64,000 nucleotides of DNA. Source: Bacillota bacterium. Lineage in GTDB: Bacteria > Bacillota > Clostridia > Lachnospirales > Lachnospiraceae. Made by a program: the position numbers and the translations under genes. The stretch covers positions 1 through 64,000 of the forward strand of contig JAEXNR010000034.1 of the NCBI GenBank assembly GCA_023439505.1, read 5' to 3'. Shown here one piece after another: positions 49,533-58,302 of the stretch; within the stretch, counting starts at the first letter, position 1, and each line of letters opens with the position of its first letter. The notes below the pieces were generated by a model. The model ran no database searches and was not told where the DNA came from. It saw only the letters and a program-made list of their open reading frames with translations.

Positions 49533-51866
49533 ATGGAATGGAAGATGAATCCTAATGCAATCAATCAATACAGTAAAGGAAGTAAGATATACCAATTGGG
49601 AGACGCGGTAAGCAGTATTGCCATGATTATAAAAGGGAGAGTTCAGATACAGAATGATAGTTCAAGAGTAGTGGTAGGATCAGGGAACTTTCTTGGTATG
49701 CATGATTTATATGCCGGGAGGTATCAAAGTGCCTACGTTGCCTATGAGGATGCAATGCTATATATGTTTCCCATTGAGCGCAAAGAAGATCTGGAACAGA
49801 TCTTATCCATGAATAACGAATACCATGGATTAATGGTGGCAACCCTTTATCGCATGATTTATGAACTGGATTTAATTTATCAGGAGATGATAAAGAATAG
49901 TTCCGAGATTTATCAGTTTATCACGGAGCAATATCAATATTACATACAAGCAGCGAGCCGCAGGGGGTACAAGCTGAAACAGCCGGCGCGGTTTATGAAG
50001 CTTGCGATGCCGGACAGTGATATGGAATTAATTCGAAACACGATTGATTATTATAAAGAATGCAGAAATTTGCCGGTTGAGGTCGTAAAGGCATTTTATT
50101 CTTATGGCAATATGTTAAGTTTATATCAAATAGAGGAACAGGCAGGAATTATAAACGGTCAGCAGGAAATCCTATCTGACTTATTAACGGACTTAATTAC
50201 GCTGGTGGAATGTCTGGTGGATGACAGCGATACCTGCTTGTTTCGGCTGTTTGCCGAGTTTGCATTGGAGATCACAAATTCCGAAGGCAATAATCAGGAA
50301 ATGATGGATATTATGGATGGAATAATAGATGAGATTAATAAATTCTTAAAGTTCTCTGAGCAAAAACTGGGATATAAGTATGAGATTGATCGAAAAAGGA
50401 TGGAGGAGGTTTACCACCTTCTTATTACGGGAACAAAGAATACGGAAATGAGTACAGAAGCTTATCTGAAATATCCCAGGGATCTTTCAGAGCGTGCGGT
50501 GGAAGAAGCGGAGAATTCATTTATAACCATCCTTTCTTATGCGGGAATCAAGGAAGAAAGGATGCAGCAAATGCAGTCCGTACTGTTGGATTTTCTTAAT
50601 CTGAAGGATAAGTCTTCGACGGAGGATCATGCCAGAGTAGTCCGAAGACAATTGGCCGATGCTTTTTACGAGTTATACAAAGAAGTATTTCTAAGAGCAT
50701 ATCAAGATGGGAATGTACCTAAAATTGTTGATATGTTTCTTAAGTATGGTTATGCGGATGAGAGGCTGCTTACAAAAGAACAGTATCTTTCCCTGTATTT
50801 TATGGAAGAGGAGAAGACGGACGGGCCTTGTAATGTATATAATATAAAAGAGTGGCTTATTTTAATTTATGAAGGGAAGAAGATGCCTTCGAAAAATGAA
50901 TTTGATCAGGAATACCCGGAATGGGTGCAAAGCCTGAGAAACCAACAGGGCTTTACACAGGCCAAAGAGAAAGAATGGATGGAAAGCAGTGACAAAAAAC
51001 TGGAATTCGAGATTCAAAATATGTTCAGGTATAACAATCGGATAACAAATGGGTCGCTGGGAACCTTTGTCCCCATATTATATAAGGACGTTTTTATGCA
51101 CCAGCCGGATAAAATACGGATAACTGCCAGGATGATCAATGATACTCTGGGTGATATTATGCAAATTGATTACTCTGCTTTTGACAGAGAGGTTTTATAT
51201 ATGAACAAGGAGAAGAATATATCCAAAGAATATATCATCAGGCGTATTTTCCCGGATATCGTGTTAATGCCAACCATTGGTGCCAACGGGGTTATGTGGC
51301 AGGAGATCACGGGAAAACGAAGGGACAGTGCGGGAAGATTTTTCCTCCCCATCTTCTCTGAAAATAATTTGTATCATATGTTAGTCAGATTACTTGGAAA
51401 ATACCGCTGGGAGCTTTGCAGAACCCTGGAGGGGACAGCCTGGAATGATATAAAACACAAATCTCTGACGTCAGAATACGTTGATTATATCCAATTTTAC
51501 CGTAAGAACAGAGAATTAACGGAAGAAAAGAAAGAGAAAATCAAGAAACAGATACAGCGTGGGCGTAATAGCAGCAGGGAAATCTTTGTATTGGATTATG
51601 AACAATGGATCAATTATGAAGCCAAAGGAATTTTGAAGCTGAATAAGCTGGTGAGAGAATTACTAGCGACCTACTGTCCGTTTTCCAAGAAAATTCGGGA
51701 GCAGCTAAAATCCCAGGCGCTTTTTGATGAAGCCATGCTGCGATATCACAGAGAGAAGCAAAAGAAGGTCAGGGAAGTGGAAGCCCGGTATCGTAACCTT
51801 CAGAAAGACCAGATTGAACTTACGCCGGAACTGATCGCCACCTTAAACTATTATAAAGAATTATAA
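49533..51866 (+). CDS. Large unknown protein with cyclic-nucleotide-binding-like N-terminus
   Basis: A protein of 777 residues. Residues ~12-105 look like a cNMP-binding/CRP-type beta barrel (SKGSKIYQLGDAVSSIAMIIKG, GNFLGMHDLYAG). The remaining ~650 residues are mostly helical and unrecognised, with no helix-turn-helix, membrane span or known catalytic motif. ATG at 49533 has GCGGGAGAGAA before it. It is followed after 82 bases by a TPR/P-loop protein; the two are probably one operon. It might sense a nucleotide or just use the barrel for binding. Confidence 0.7.
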   Translation: MEWKMNPNAINQYSKGSKIYQLGDAVSSIAMIIKGRVQIQNDSSRVVVGSGNFLGMHDLYAGRYQSAYVAYEDAMLYMFPIERKEDLEQILSMNNEYHGLMVATLYRMIYELDLIYQEMIKNSSEIYQFITEQYQYYIQAASRRGYKLKQPARFMKLAMPDSDMELIRNTIDYYKECRNLPVEVVKAFYSYGNMLSLYQIEEQAGIINGQQEILSDLLTDLITLVECLVDDSDTCLFRLFAEFALEITNSEGNNQEMMDIMDGIIDEINKFLKFSEQKLGYKYEIDRKRMEEVYHLLITGTKNTEMSTEAYLKYPRDLSERAVEEAENSFITILSYAGIKEERMQQMQSVLLDFLNLKDKSSTEDHARVVRRQLADAFYELYKEVFLRAYQDGNVPKIVDMFLKYGYADERLLTKEQYLSLYFMEEEKTDGPCNVYNIKEWLILIYEGKKMPSKNEFDQEYPEWVQSLRNQQGFTQAKEKEWMESSDKKLEFEIQNMFRYNNRITNGSLGTFVPILYKDVFMHQPDKIRITARMINDTLGDIMQIDYSAFDREVLYMNKEKNISKEYIIRRIFPDIVLMPTIGANGVMWQEITGKRRDSAGRFFLPIFSENNLYHMLVRLLGKYRWELCRTLEGTAWNDIKHKSLTSEYVDYIQFYRKNRELTEEKKEKIKKQIQRGRNSSREIFVLDYEQWINYEAKGILKLNKLVRELLATYCPFSKKIREQLKSQALFDEAMLRYHREKQKKVREVEARYRNLQKDQIELTPELIATLNYYKEL

Positions 51867-51948
51867 TTGGATGAAAATCCCAAAGGCTTTATGCTTGTCT
51901 ATTTCAGGGACAGATGGTACTATGAATAGATACAAAGGAGGTTTCGAT

Positions 51949-53472
51949 ATGGGCAGCTATGATGTGATTGTAAAGCTGGAAGAAATCCATAAAAGAGTCG
52001 AAGAAAGTAATTATCAGTCGGCCCTGAAAATATTAGATACAATAGATAAGAAGAAAATCAAGAATTTCAAAAACACATCTGATCTGAGCTTGCTGGCAGA
52101 AGTTTATGAAGAAAATGAGCTTTACGATGATGCCATGGAACTTCTGGATAAAATATATGCAAAATGCAAGACCAGAAAAGTATTGTATCAGATCATCTGG
52201 GTCTGTATTAAAAGCAATCGAATCAACGAGGCACAGGAATATATGGAAGAATACGAGAGGATTGCGCCTCAGGATTATTTTAATTATGTTTTTCGTTATA
52301 AAGTGGATAAAATCAATGGAGTTTCTTATGAAAAGCTGATCAGAACGCTGGAAGATATGAAGAAAATAGAATTCAGAGAACAGTGGGCTTATGAACTGGC
52401 GAAATGCTATTATAAGGCAGGGCTTGAAGATAAATGTGTCCGGGAATGTTCGGATATCATTTTATGGTTTGGCGAAGGTATTTATGTTGAGAAGGCGAAA
52501 ATGCTCAGGGCATACTTTTCCGGGGAAACTGATAAAGTGAAAGTTTTGGAGGCATTACGAAAAAAAACATATGAAGAGATCAATGGAATTACTACTGGGA
52601 ATGAGCAGGAGGAAGGATCAAAACCAGAGGGGAATCCTCGCGTATGGACGGAGATAGAGGAAGAGGAGCCCAAAGAGATCCTTACAGAGGAAGAGACACG
52701 GGCTCTGGAAGACAACTTGATGATGAATATTCATAGCATTTTTACAGAAGAGATTGCGCGGGGGGGATCAGACAGCGGACAAAGTGATGCCCCTGAACCG
52801 GAACAGGATATGCCAATGGATCTTTCGTCCGACGGAGAAAATATAGAATATAGTCACAAAGAACAGGGAAACTACCCGGAAGGAGAACCGGTGAATACCG
52901 GAACTGATCGGGCATCGGAAGGACATATAGAGAATTCAGATGATACATATGGAGCTGCAGAAGAGATAGCAGAGAAGGAGCTCCTTTCCTTATTCCCGGA
53001 TCTGGGCATCAACATGGCGGATGTTTTTGGAGAATATCTGCAGACAAAAGCAGTAAAAGAACAGTTGTTACATAGTCTGCAGGTGATCTTAGAGGAACAG
53101 ACGAAAAGTGTAATGCTCTTTATTACAGGTCTGCCCGGATCGGGAAAAACGAAGCTGGTAAAAGCGATTTCTGTTTTTCTTTATAAAGCAAGAAAATTAA
53201 AAACTTCAAAAATTGCAAAAATAACAGCAGAAAAGTTAAATAAAATTGATGTAATGGATAGAAAAGAAACACTAAGGGATTGCTGCCTGGTGGTTGAGGA
53301 CGCTAGCGAGCTGACCAGTGAAAAGCTGGACCAGATCATTGCATTAATGGAATACTATCAGGGGGACATTGCGGTTGTTTTCGAAGACAGTGAGTGGAAT
53401 ATGCAAAAGCTGTTCCGTCTGAATCCATCATTAGCGCAAATGTTCAAAAACAGAATTTGCTTGTCCAGATAA
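51949..53472 (+). CDS. TPR-like protein with C-terminal P-loop domain
   Basis: A cytoplasmic protein of 507 residues. Residues 1-210 are TPR-like helical repeats (LLAEVYEENELYDDAMELLDKIY). An acidic, low-complexity linker (about 215-340) leads to a P-loop domain with Walker A GLPGSGKT at residues 394-401 and a Walker B-like LVVEDASEL. The repeats, acidic linker and ATPase module resemble a regulatory AAA-like switch, but the ATPase core is short. ATG at 51949 has AAAGGAGG; the frame upstream of it lacks a site. Partner of the preceding gene by position. Confidence 0.72.
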   Translation: MGSYDVIVKLEEIHKRVEESNYQSALKILDTIDKKKIKNFKNTSDLSLLAEVYEENELYDDAMELLDKIYAKCKTRKVLYQIIWVCIKSNRINEAQEYMEEYERIAPQDYFNYVFRYKVDKINGVSYEKLIRTLEDMKKIEFREQWAYELAKCYYKAGLEDKCVRECSDIILWFGEGIYVEKAKMLRAYFSGETDKVKVLEALRKKTYEEINGITTGNEQEEGSKPEGNPRVWTEIEEEEPKEILTEEETRALEDNLMMNIHSIFTEEIARGGSDSGQSDAPEPEQDMPMDLSSDGENIEYSHKEQGNYPEGEPVNTGTDRASEGHIENSDDTYGAAEEIAEKELLSLFPDLGINMADVFGEYLQTKAVKEQLLHSLQVILEEQTKSVMLFITGLPGSGKTKLVKAISVFLYKARKLKTSKIAKITAEKLNKIDVMDRKETLRDCCLVVEDASELTSEKLDQIIALMEYYQGDIAVVFEDSEWNMQKLFRLNPSLAQMFKNRICLSR

Positions 53473-53756
53473 ATCCATTGGGAAGGCAAGAATTAAATAT
53501 AAAATAAATATTGGAATATGGGTTTTTAAATGGTAAGTTTCTAATCAATTCCCTGATGAGATTGAACAAAAATGGTATAGAAAAATATTAGTTACTTAAA
53601 ATAAGAAATATCATTTGAATATATTATTTATGAAAAGGGTTCTTGGAAATCAAAGAGAAGGGAGGAATATTGGAAATTTATTAGTAAATATTGTAGATTA
53701 TGTATAATTATAGGGAATTATGCAGTATCTCATGAATTATAATTAATAAAAAACAA

Positions 53757-53784
53757 TTTACAAAAAACCACTTTGTGGTATAAT
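53757..53784 (+). promoter_or_regulatory. Promoter of murA
   Basis: TTTACA (53757-53762) and TATAAT (53779-53784) are 16 bases apart, giving a leader of about 85 bases. The remaining 53473-53756 is very AT-rich and shows no gene or clear structure. Confidence 0.65.
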
Positions 53785-53874
53785 CAACTTGACTAACAAA
53801 ACTTAACAAAATATTAACTGATTTTATATGCATTTTTAACAAGCAGATTATGATGAAAATATTAGAGGTGTGCA

Positions 53875-55173
53875 ATGGAGCAATATATTATAAAAGGTGG
53901 GAAGCCGCTGATTGGTGAAGTTGTGATTAGCGGTTACAAGAATGCGGCTTTGGGGATAATCGCCGCAGCAATTATGACGGATGAAACAGTCAAAATAGAG
54001 AATTTACCGGATGTGAAGGATATCAATGTTTTATTACAGGCCATTGAGGATATCGGAGCTAAGGTTGACAGAATCAGTAAGAGCACTGTTAAAATTAACG
54101 GAGGCAGGATCAATTCCGTAAATGTAGATTTTGATTATGTTAGAAAAATCCGTGCATCCTATTATTTGGTTGGAGCGTTGCTTGGAAAATATAAAAGTGC
54201 AGCAGTTGCATTGCCCGGGGGCTGCAATATCGGTAGCAGACCCATTGATCAGCATATCAAAGGGTTTGAAGCACTTGGGGCAAGGGTTAAGATTGAGCAC
54301 GGAATGCTTTGCGCAAATGCAGAGAAGTTAAATGGAGGGCATATTTATTTTGATGGGTCCAGTGTGGGTGCAACCATCAACATCATGCTGTCTTCCTGTC
54401 TGGCGGAAGGCCAGACGATTATCGAGAATGCAGCGAAGGAGCCGCATGTAGTTGATGTGGCAAACTTTTTGAATAGTATGGGGGCCAACATTAAGGGAGC
54501 AGGAACAGATTTAATCAGGGTAAAGGGTGTGGAGAGACTTCATGGAAGCGAATATTCCATTATCCCGGATCAGATTGAAGCCGGAACCTTTATGTTTGCA
54601 GCTGCGGCTACCAAAGGGGATTTACTGATAAAGAATGTAATACCAAAGCATCTTGAGGCATTTACGTCAAAGCTTCTTGAAATTGGTGCAACTGTGGAAG
54701 AATTTGATGATGCAGTCAGAGTAAAAGCGGATGGAAAATTAGGCTCAACCCATGTTAAAACATTGGTATATCCGGGATTTTTGACAGATATGCAACCACA
54801 GATGGCCACGCTCTTATCCATATCAAGCGGCACCAGTATTGTGACAGAGAGCATATTTGAAAATCGTTTTAAATATGTGGATGAGTTATGCCGAATGGGT
54901 GCAAATATAAAAGTCGAGAGCAATACTGCTATTATTGATGGTGTAGAGAAGCTTACGGGAGCAACGGTAAGCGCGCCTGATCTTCGTGCAGGCGCTGCCC
55001 TTGTAATCGCTGGGTTAATGGCAGAAGGTTATACGATCGTTGAAAATATAGAATACATTGAGCGCGGTTATGAAAACTTTGAATTCAAAATGCAAAAACT
55101 GGGCGCTGCCATAGCAAAGATGGATTCAGAAGATATCAAGGCGGTTCGCAAATTTAAATTAAAGGTAAGTTAA
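53875..55173 (+). CDS. murA: UDP-N-acetylglucosamine 1-carboxyvinyltransferase
   Basis: The first committed enzyme of peptidoglycan synthesis, 432 residues, which adds enolpyruvate from PEP to UDP-GlcNAc. It begins IKGGKPLIGEVVISGYKNAA and has the active Cys in PGGCNIGSRP and the YPGFLTDMQPQ segment. AGAGGTG precedes the ATG. It is monocistronic, between a promoter and a strong terminator. Confidence 0.94.
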   Translation: MEQYIIKGGKPLIGEVVISGYKNAALGIIAAAIMTDETVKIENLPDVKDINVLLQAIEDIGAKVDRISKSTVKINGGRINSVNVDFDYVRKIRASYYLVGALLGKYKSAAVALPGGCNIGSRPIDQHIKGFEALGARVKIEHGMLCANAEKLNGGHIYFDGSSVGATINIMLSSCLAEGQTIIENAAKEPHVVDVANFLNSMGANIKGAGTDLIRVKGVERLHGSEYSIIPDQIEAGTFMFAAAATKGDLLIKNVIPKHLEAFTSKLLEIGATVEEFDDAVRVKADGKLGSTHVKTLVYPGFLTDMQPQMATLLSISSGTSIVTESIFENRFKYVDELCRMGANIKVESNTAIIDGVEKLTGATVSAPDLRAGAALVIAGLMAEGYTIVENIEYIERGYENFEFKMQKLGAAIAKMDSEDIKAVRKFKLKVS

Positions 55174-55220
55174 AGATACAGGGATGGAATGAAATACCGG
55201 GTTAAGTACCTGGAAATGGC

Positions 55221-55280
55221 AAAACACCGGCGAACGGTAAAGACAGCATGCTATGTTGTCTTACCGTATACCGGTGTTTT
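55221..55280. terminator. Bidirectional terminator between murA and the HD-GYP gene
   Basis: AAAACACCGG (55221-55230) pairs with CCGGTGTTTT (55271-55280), and an inner stem ACGGTAA/TTACCGT continues it. The A- and T-runs allow it to serve both convergent genes. Confidence 0.88.
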
Positions 55281-55291
55281 ATATTTAACAG

Positions 55292-56389
55292 CTAAAGAAT
55301 CTCAACAATAGATAAGTCCTTGCTTTTTGAAAGGTCGATAAACTGATCCCCTGCCTTTACGATTGGCTTTGACAGGGAAAGCTTATTGATTAATACAATC
55401 TGTCCCTCTATTCCATTGCTTAGCCGAACCGTATTATTAACGTAAGTCTGTACAATTCCTTCCAGGAAAGTCATGATATATTTGGGTTCATATTTGGTGA
55501 ATCCTTCTGTTTCAAAGATGCTGATAACCTCAAAGGGACAAAGGGGTCCACGATAAACTCTGGCGCTGGTCATGGCATCATACACATCTACGACAGCGAT
55601 TATTTTAGCAAAAGGATCAATCTGATTGGCGCGAAATCCATAGGGATAACCACTTCCGTCACAACGTTCATGATGCATCAGTGTTGCATTTTTAATCCGC
55701 TGATCAATGGACTTACCTTTTAGCAAATTATAGCCCCGGATGGTATGGGTCTTGATGGTGGTAAATTCTTCCTCGGTTAATCTTGCCGGTTTTGCGATAA
55801 TACTGGGAGGAATCATAAGTTTTCCAATGTCATGGAGCAGACCGCACAGCGTGAGAACTTCCTGATCTTCGAGGGTAAAATGAAGCCATTTGCCGATAAT
55901 ATTACAGATCAAAGCAACATTTAAGCTGTGCACATAAGTGGTATCATCATACTGACGCATACAATGAAGCATTTGAAATAATTCGATGTTGTTGGTGGAA
56001 TTCTTTATGATAAAATTTACATCAGACAATAATTCTTCCGGTTGGATCTCCTTCTGGTTCTCTACGAGATCAAGCAAGGAACGTTTCAACTTATCAACTG
56101 TATTCATATAGGCCATGTGAAAACGATGAAAGGATTCACTTTTTCGGACGGTATCATAAAAGGAATCAGTTACGATATCAACATCCGTGGGGAATGCCTC
56201 AATTTCATTAAAATCGGATTCGGAATATATGGTTAATTCTGTAGCACCATAGAATTCCAGCCGGGTAATAATTCTGTCGGTTAAGGTAGTTTCTTTAGCA
56301 ATGATGAGATGGCCATCCTGTGTATATACATCATCTGCTACAATCATACCTGGGATAGCAAGTGCAATTAAGATCTTTCTGATTTTCAT
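55292..56389 (-). CDS. HD-GYP domain c-di-GMP phosphodiesterase
   Basis: A protein of 365 residues. The C-terminal HD-GYP domain has LLHDIGKLMIP, HHERCDGSGYP and VVDVYDAMTS, the metal and substrate motifs of c-di-GMP-degrading enzymes. The N-terminal ~120 residues are a poorly defined input region. A GGAAG lies before the ATG. It is the natural opponent of GGDEF cyclases such as that at 29671. A strong minus-strand promoter is at 56476-56504. Confidence 0.88.
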   Translation of the reverse strand: MKIRKILIALAIPGMIVADDVYTQDGHLIIAKETTLTDRIITRLEFYGATELTIYSESDFNEIEAFPTDVDIVTDSFYDTVRKSESFHRFHMAYMNTVDKLKRSLLDLVENQKEIQPEELLSDVNFIIKNSTNNIELFQMLHCMRQYDDTTYVHSLNVALICNIIGKWLHFTLEDQEVLTLCGLLHDIGKLMIPPSIIAKPARLTEEEFTTIKTHTIRGYNLLKGKSIDQRIKNATLMHHERCDGSGYPYGFRANQIDPFAKIIAVVDVYDAMTSARVYRGPLCPFEVISIFETEGFTKYEPKYIMTFLEGIVQTYVNNTVRLSNGIEGQIVLINKLSLSKPIVKAGDQFIDLSKSKDLSIVEIL

Positions 56390-56475
56390 AGTTTATGTCT
56401 TCCGGATTTAAAATACGGAACTCCTTTCACGCCTATGCCCTGTATCATATGTATCATACGAGATATTCTAACAAT

Positions 56476-56504
56476 AGTATAAAAAGAGATGGAAGAAAAG
56501 TCAA
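56476..56504 (-). promoter_or_regulatory. Promoter of the HD-GYP gene
   Basis: On the minus strand TTGACT (56499-56504) and TATACT (56476-56481) are exactly 17 bases apart, about 87 bases upstream of the gene. Confidence 0.72.
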
Positions 56505-56571
56505 TCTCTCTGACTAAATTTGTAGGAATAGTGATATTTTTCGACAAATTATCACGGGTTAAAAAATCCAC

Positions 56572-56600
56572 TTGACGGATGGAAGGATTCATTATATGCT
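56572..56600 (+). promoter_or_regulatory. Promoter of the riboswitch-metK transcript
   Basis: TTGACG (56572-56577) and TATGCT (56595-56600) are 17 bases apart. Transcription would start about 35 bases before the S-box. Confidence 0.65.
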
Positions 56601-56644
56601 TAAGTTAAATTGATGATAATGAATCATATGATAATTTAACATTT

Positions 56645-56742
56645 CTCTTATTCAGAGTGACGGAGAGTAAAGGCTCTATGAAGTCACGGCAACCCCTTAA
56701 TCGGAAGGTGCCAACCTGAGCGAGCAATCGAACAATAAGAGG
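56645..56742 (+). promoter_or_regulatory. SAM-I (S-box) riboswitch
   Basis: The RNA has the S-box features in order: a closing stem CTCTTAT/ATAAGAG, GACGGAG, CTATGAAG, CACGGCAACC and GGAAGGTGCCAACCTGAGC. With S-adenosylmethionine bound it should favour the terminator at 56763-56792 and lower metK expression. Confidence 0.93.
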
Positions 56743-56762
56743 ATTTGATGAAACCTGGTATC

Positions 56763-56792
56763 AAGTCCGCATATTGCGGACTTATTTTTTTA
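56763..56792 (+). terminator. Riboswitch-controlled terminator before metK
   Basis: AAGTCCGCA pairs with TGCGGACTT around a TAT loop, followed by ATTTTTTT. It is the expression platform of the S-box riboswitch. Confidence 0.9.
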
Positions 56793-56836
56793 GAATGGAT
56801 TACAGTGTGGTAATTCATTTGGAATTGGAGGCACTT

Positions 56837-58027
56837 ATGCAGAAAAGACTATTTACTTCAGAATCGGTAACAGAAGGACATCCGGACAAGATTTGTGACC
56901 AGATATCAGATGCTGTTTTGGATGCGTTACTAAGCCAGGATCCGATGAGCAGGGTTGCATGCGAGACTGCGATTACCACCGGACTGGTTCTGGTGATGGG
57001 AGAGATCACGACAGAAGGATATGTTGATATTCAGAAAATTGTAAGAGATACCATCAGAGGAATTGGATATGACAAATCAGAATATGGATTTGATGCCAAC
57101 ACCTGCGGTGTTATTGTGGCACTGGATGAGCAATCAAAGGATATTGCCATGGGTGTGGATCAGTCGCTGGAATTAAAAGAGCATACGGCATCAGACGAAG
57201 AACTTTCCAAGATCGGTGCAGGTGACCAGGGGATGATGTTTGGATATGCAACCAATGAAACAAAGGAATTTATGCCCTACCCTATCTCTCTGGCACATAA
57301 GCTGACAAAGCAGCTGACCAAGGTTAGAAAAGAGGGAATTCTAAATTATCTTCGTCCCGATGGTAAATCTCAGGTGACAGTGGAATATGATGAGAACGGT
57401 AAACCGATTCATCTGAATGCGGTTGTTCTGTCAACACAGCATGATGAAGCCGTGTCTATGGAACAACTTCGTAAAGACATCAGAAAATACGTTTTGGAGG
57501 AAGTACTTCCCAAGGAATTCATAGACGAAAGAACAAAATTCTATATTAATCCTACCGGACGTTTTGTAATCGGTGGACCCAACGGAGACAGCGGATTAAC
57601 GGGTCGAAAGATCATCGTAGATACCTACGGTGGATATGCAAGACACGGCGGCGGAGCCTTCTCTGGTAAGGATAGCACAAAAGTGGATCGTTCGGCTTCT
57701 TACGCGGCCAGATATGTTGCGAAAAATATCGTAGCGGCAGGCATTGCAGACCGCTGTGAAATCCAGGTATCTTATGCCATCGGGGTCGCAGAGCCTACTT
57801 CAATCATGGTGGATACCTTTGGGACAGGCAAATTAAACGAAGACGAAATAGTGGCAATCATCGGTAAGCACTTTGACCTGCGTCCCGCGGGAATTATCCG
57901 GATGCTTGATCTTCGCAGACCCATCTTTAAGCAGACTGCAGCTTATGGTCACTTTGGACGAAATGATCTGGACCTTCCCTGGGAAAGAACGGATAAAGCA
58001 GAGGAATTAAAAGCATATTTAAAGTAA
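56837..58027 (+). CDS. metK: S-adenosylmethionine synthetase
   Basis: Methionine adenosyltransferase of 396 residues, making SAM from methionine and ATP. It has SVTEGHPDKICDQISDAVLD, GAGDQGMMFGYA and GGGAFSGKD. The start is the ATG at 56837 behind TTGGAGG; the frame upstream of it reads through the riboswitch terminator region and is not coding. The S-box riboswitch gives end-product control. Confidence 0.95.
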   Translation: MQKRLFTSESVTEGHPDKICDQISDAVLDALLSQDPMSRVACETAITTGLVLVMGEITTEGYVDIQKIVRDTIRGIGYDKSEYGFDANTCGVIVALDEQSKDIAMGVDQSLELKEHTASDEELSKIGAGDQGMMFGYATNETKEFMPYPISLAHKLTKQLTKVRKEGILNYLRPDGKSQVTVEYDENGKPIHLNAVVLSTQHDEAVSMEQLRKDIRKYVLEEVLPKEFIDERTKFYINPTGRFVIGGPNGDSGLTGRKIIVDTYGGYARHGGGAFSGKDSTKVDRSASYAARYVAKNIVAAGIADRCEIQVSYAIGVAEPTSIMVDTFGTGKLNEDEIVAIIGKHFDLRPAGIIRMLDLRRPIFKQTAAYGHFGRNDLDLPWERTDKAEELKAYLK

Positions 58028-58069
58028 ATAATAAAAATGAATATTTGGTAAAGAAGAGGGGATGTTGTA

Positions 58070-58096
58070 AGGGTGTGTAACAACACCCCTTTTTTT
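58070..58096 (+). terminator. Terminator after metK
   Basis: GGGTGT pairs with ACACCC around a short loop and runs into a stretch of Ts. Confidence 0.8.
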
Positions 58097-58264
58097 GAAA
58101 GGCCATTGGGATATCCAGACCAATTATCAAAGTGCAATGGGCTGTGCTTCGGAATCATTCGTCGAAATCATACGCATGGCTTTGAGTGAGGCGCAAACAG
58201 TAACGAAATTCATGAATTTTTTAGAAAAATAACAGTTACTTTTTACACAATAAATGCCCCTATA

Positions 58265-58273
58265 TGCTATAAT
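58265..58273 (+). promoter_or_regulatory. Extended -10 promoter of the two-component operon
   Basis: TGCTATAAT is an extended -10 element. A weak TACACA lies 18 bases before the TATAAT. The transcript would cover the kinase and regulator genes and perhaps the ArsR gene. Confidence 0.5.
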
Positions 58274-58302
58274 GTACAAGAGAAAATCAGATAATCGATT
58301 GG

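Noticed and set aside
58246..58302. TTTACA as the -35 partner of TATAAT at 58268
   Set aside because: The spacing would be 20 bases; the extended TGCTATAAT is a better explanation.
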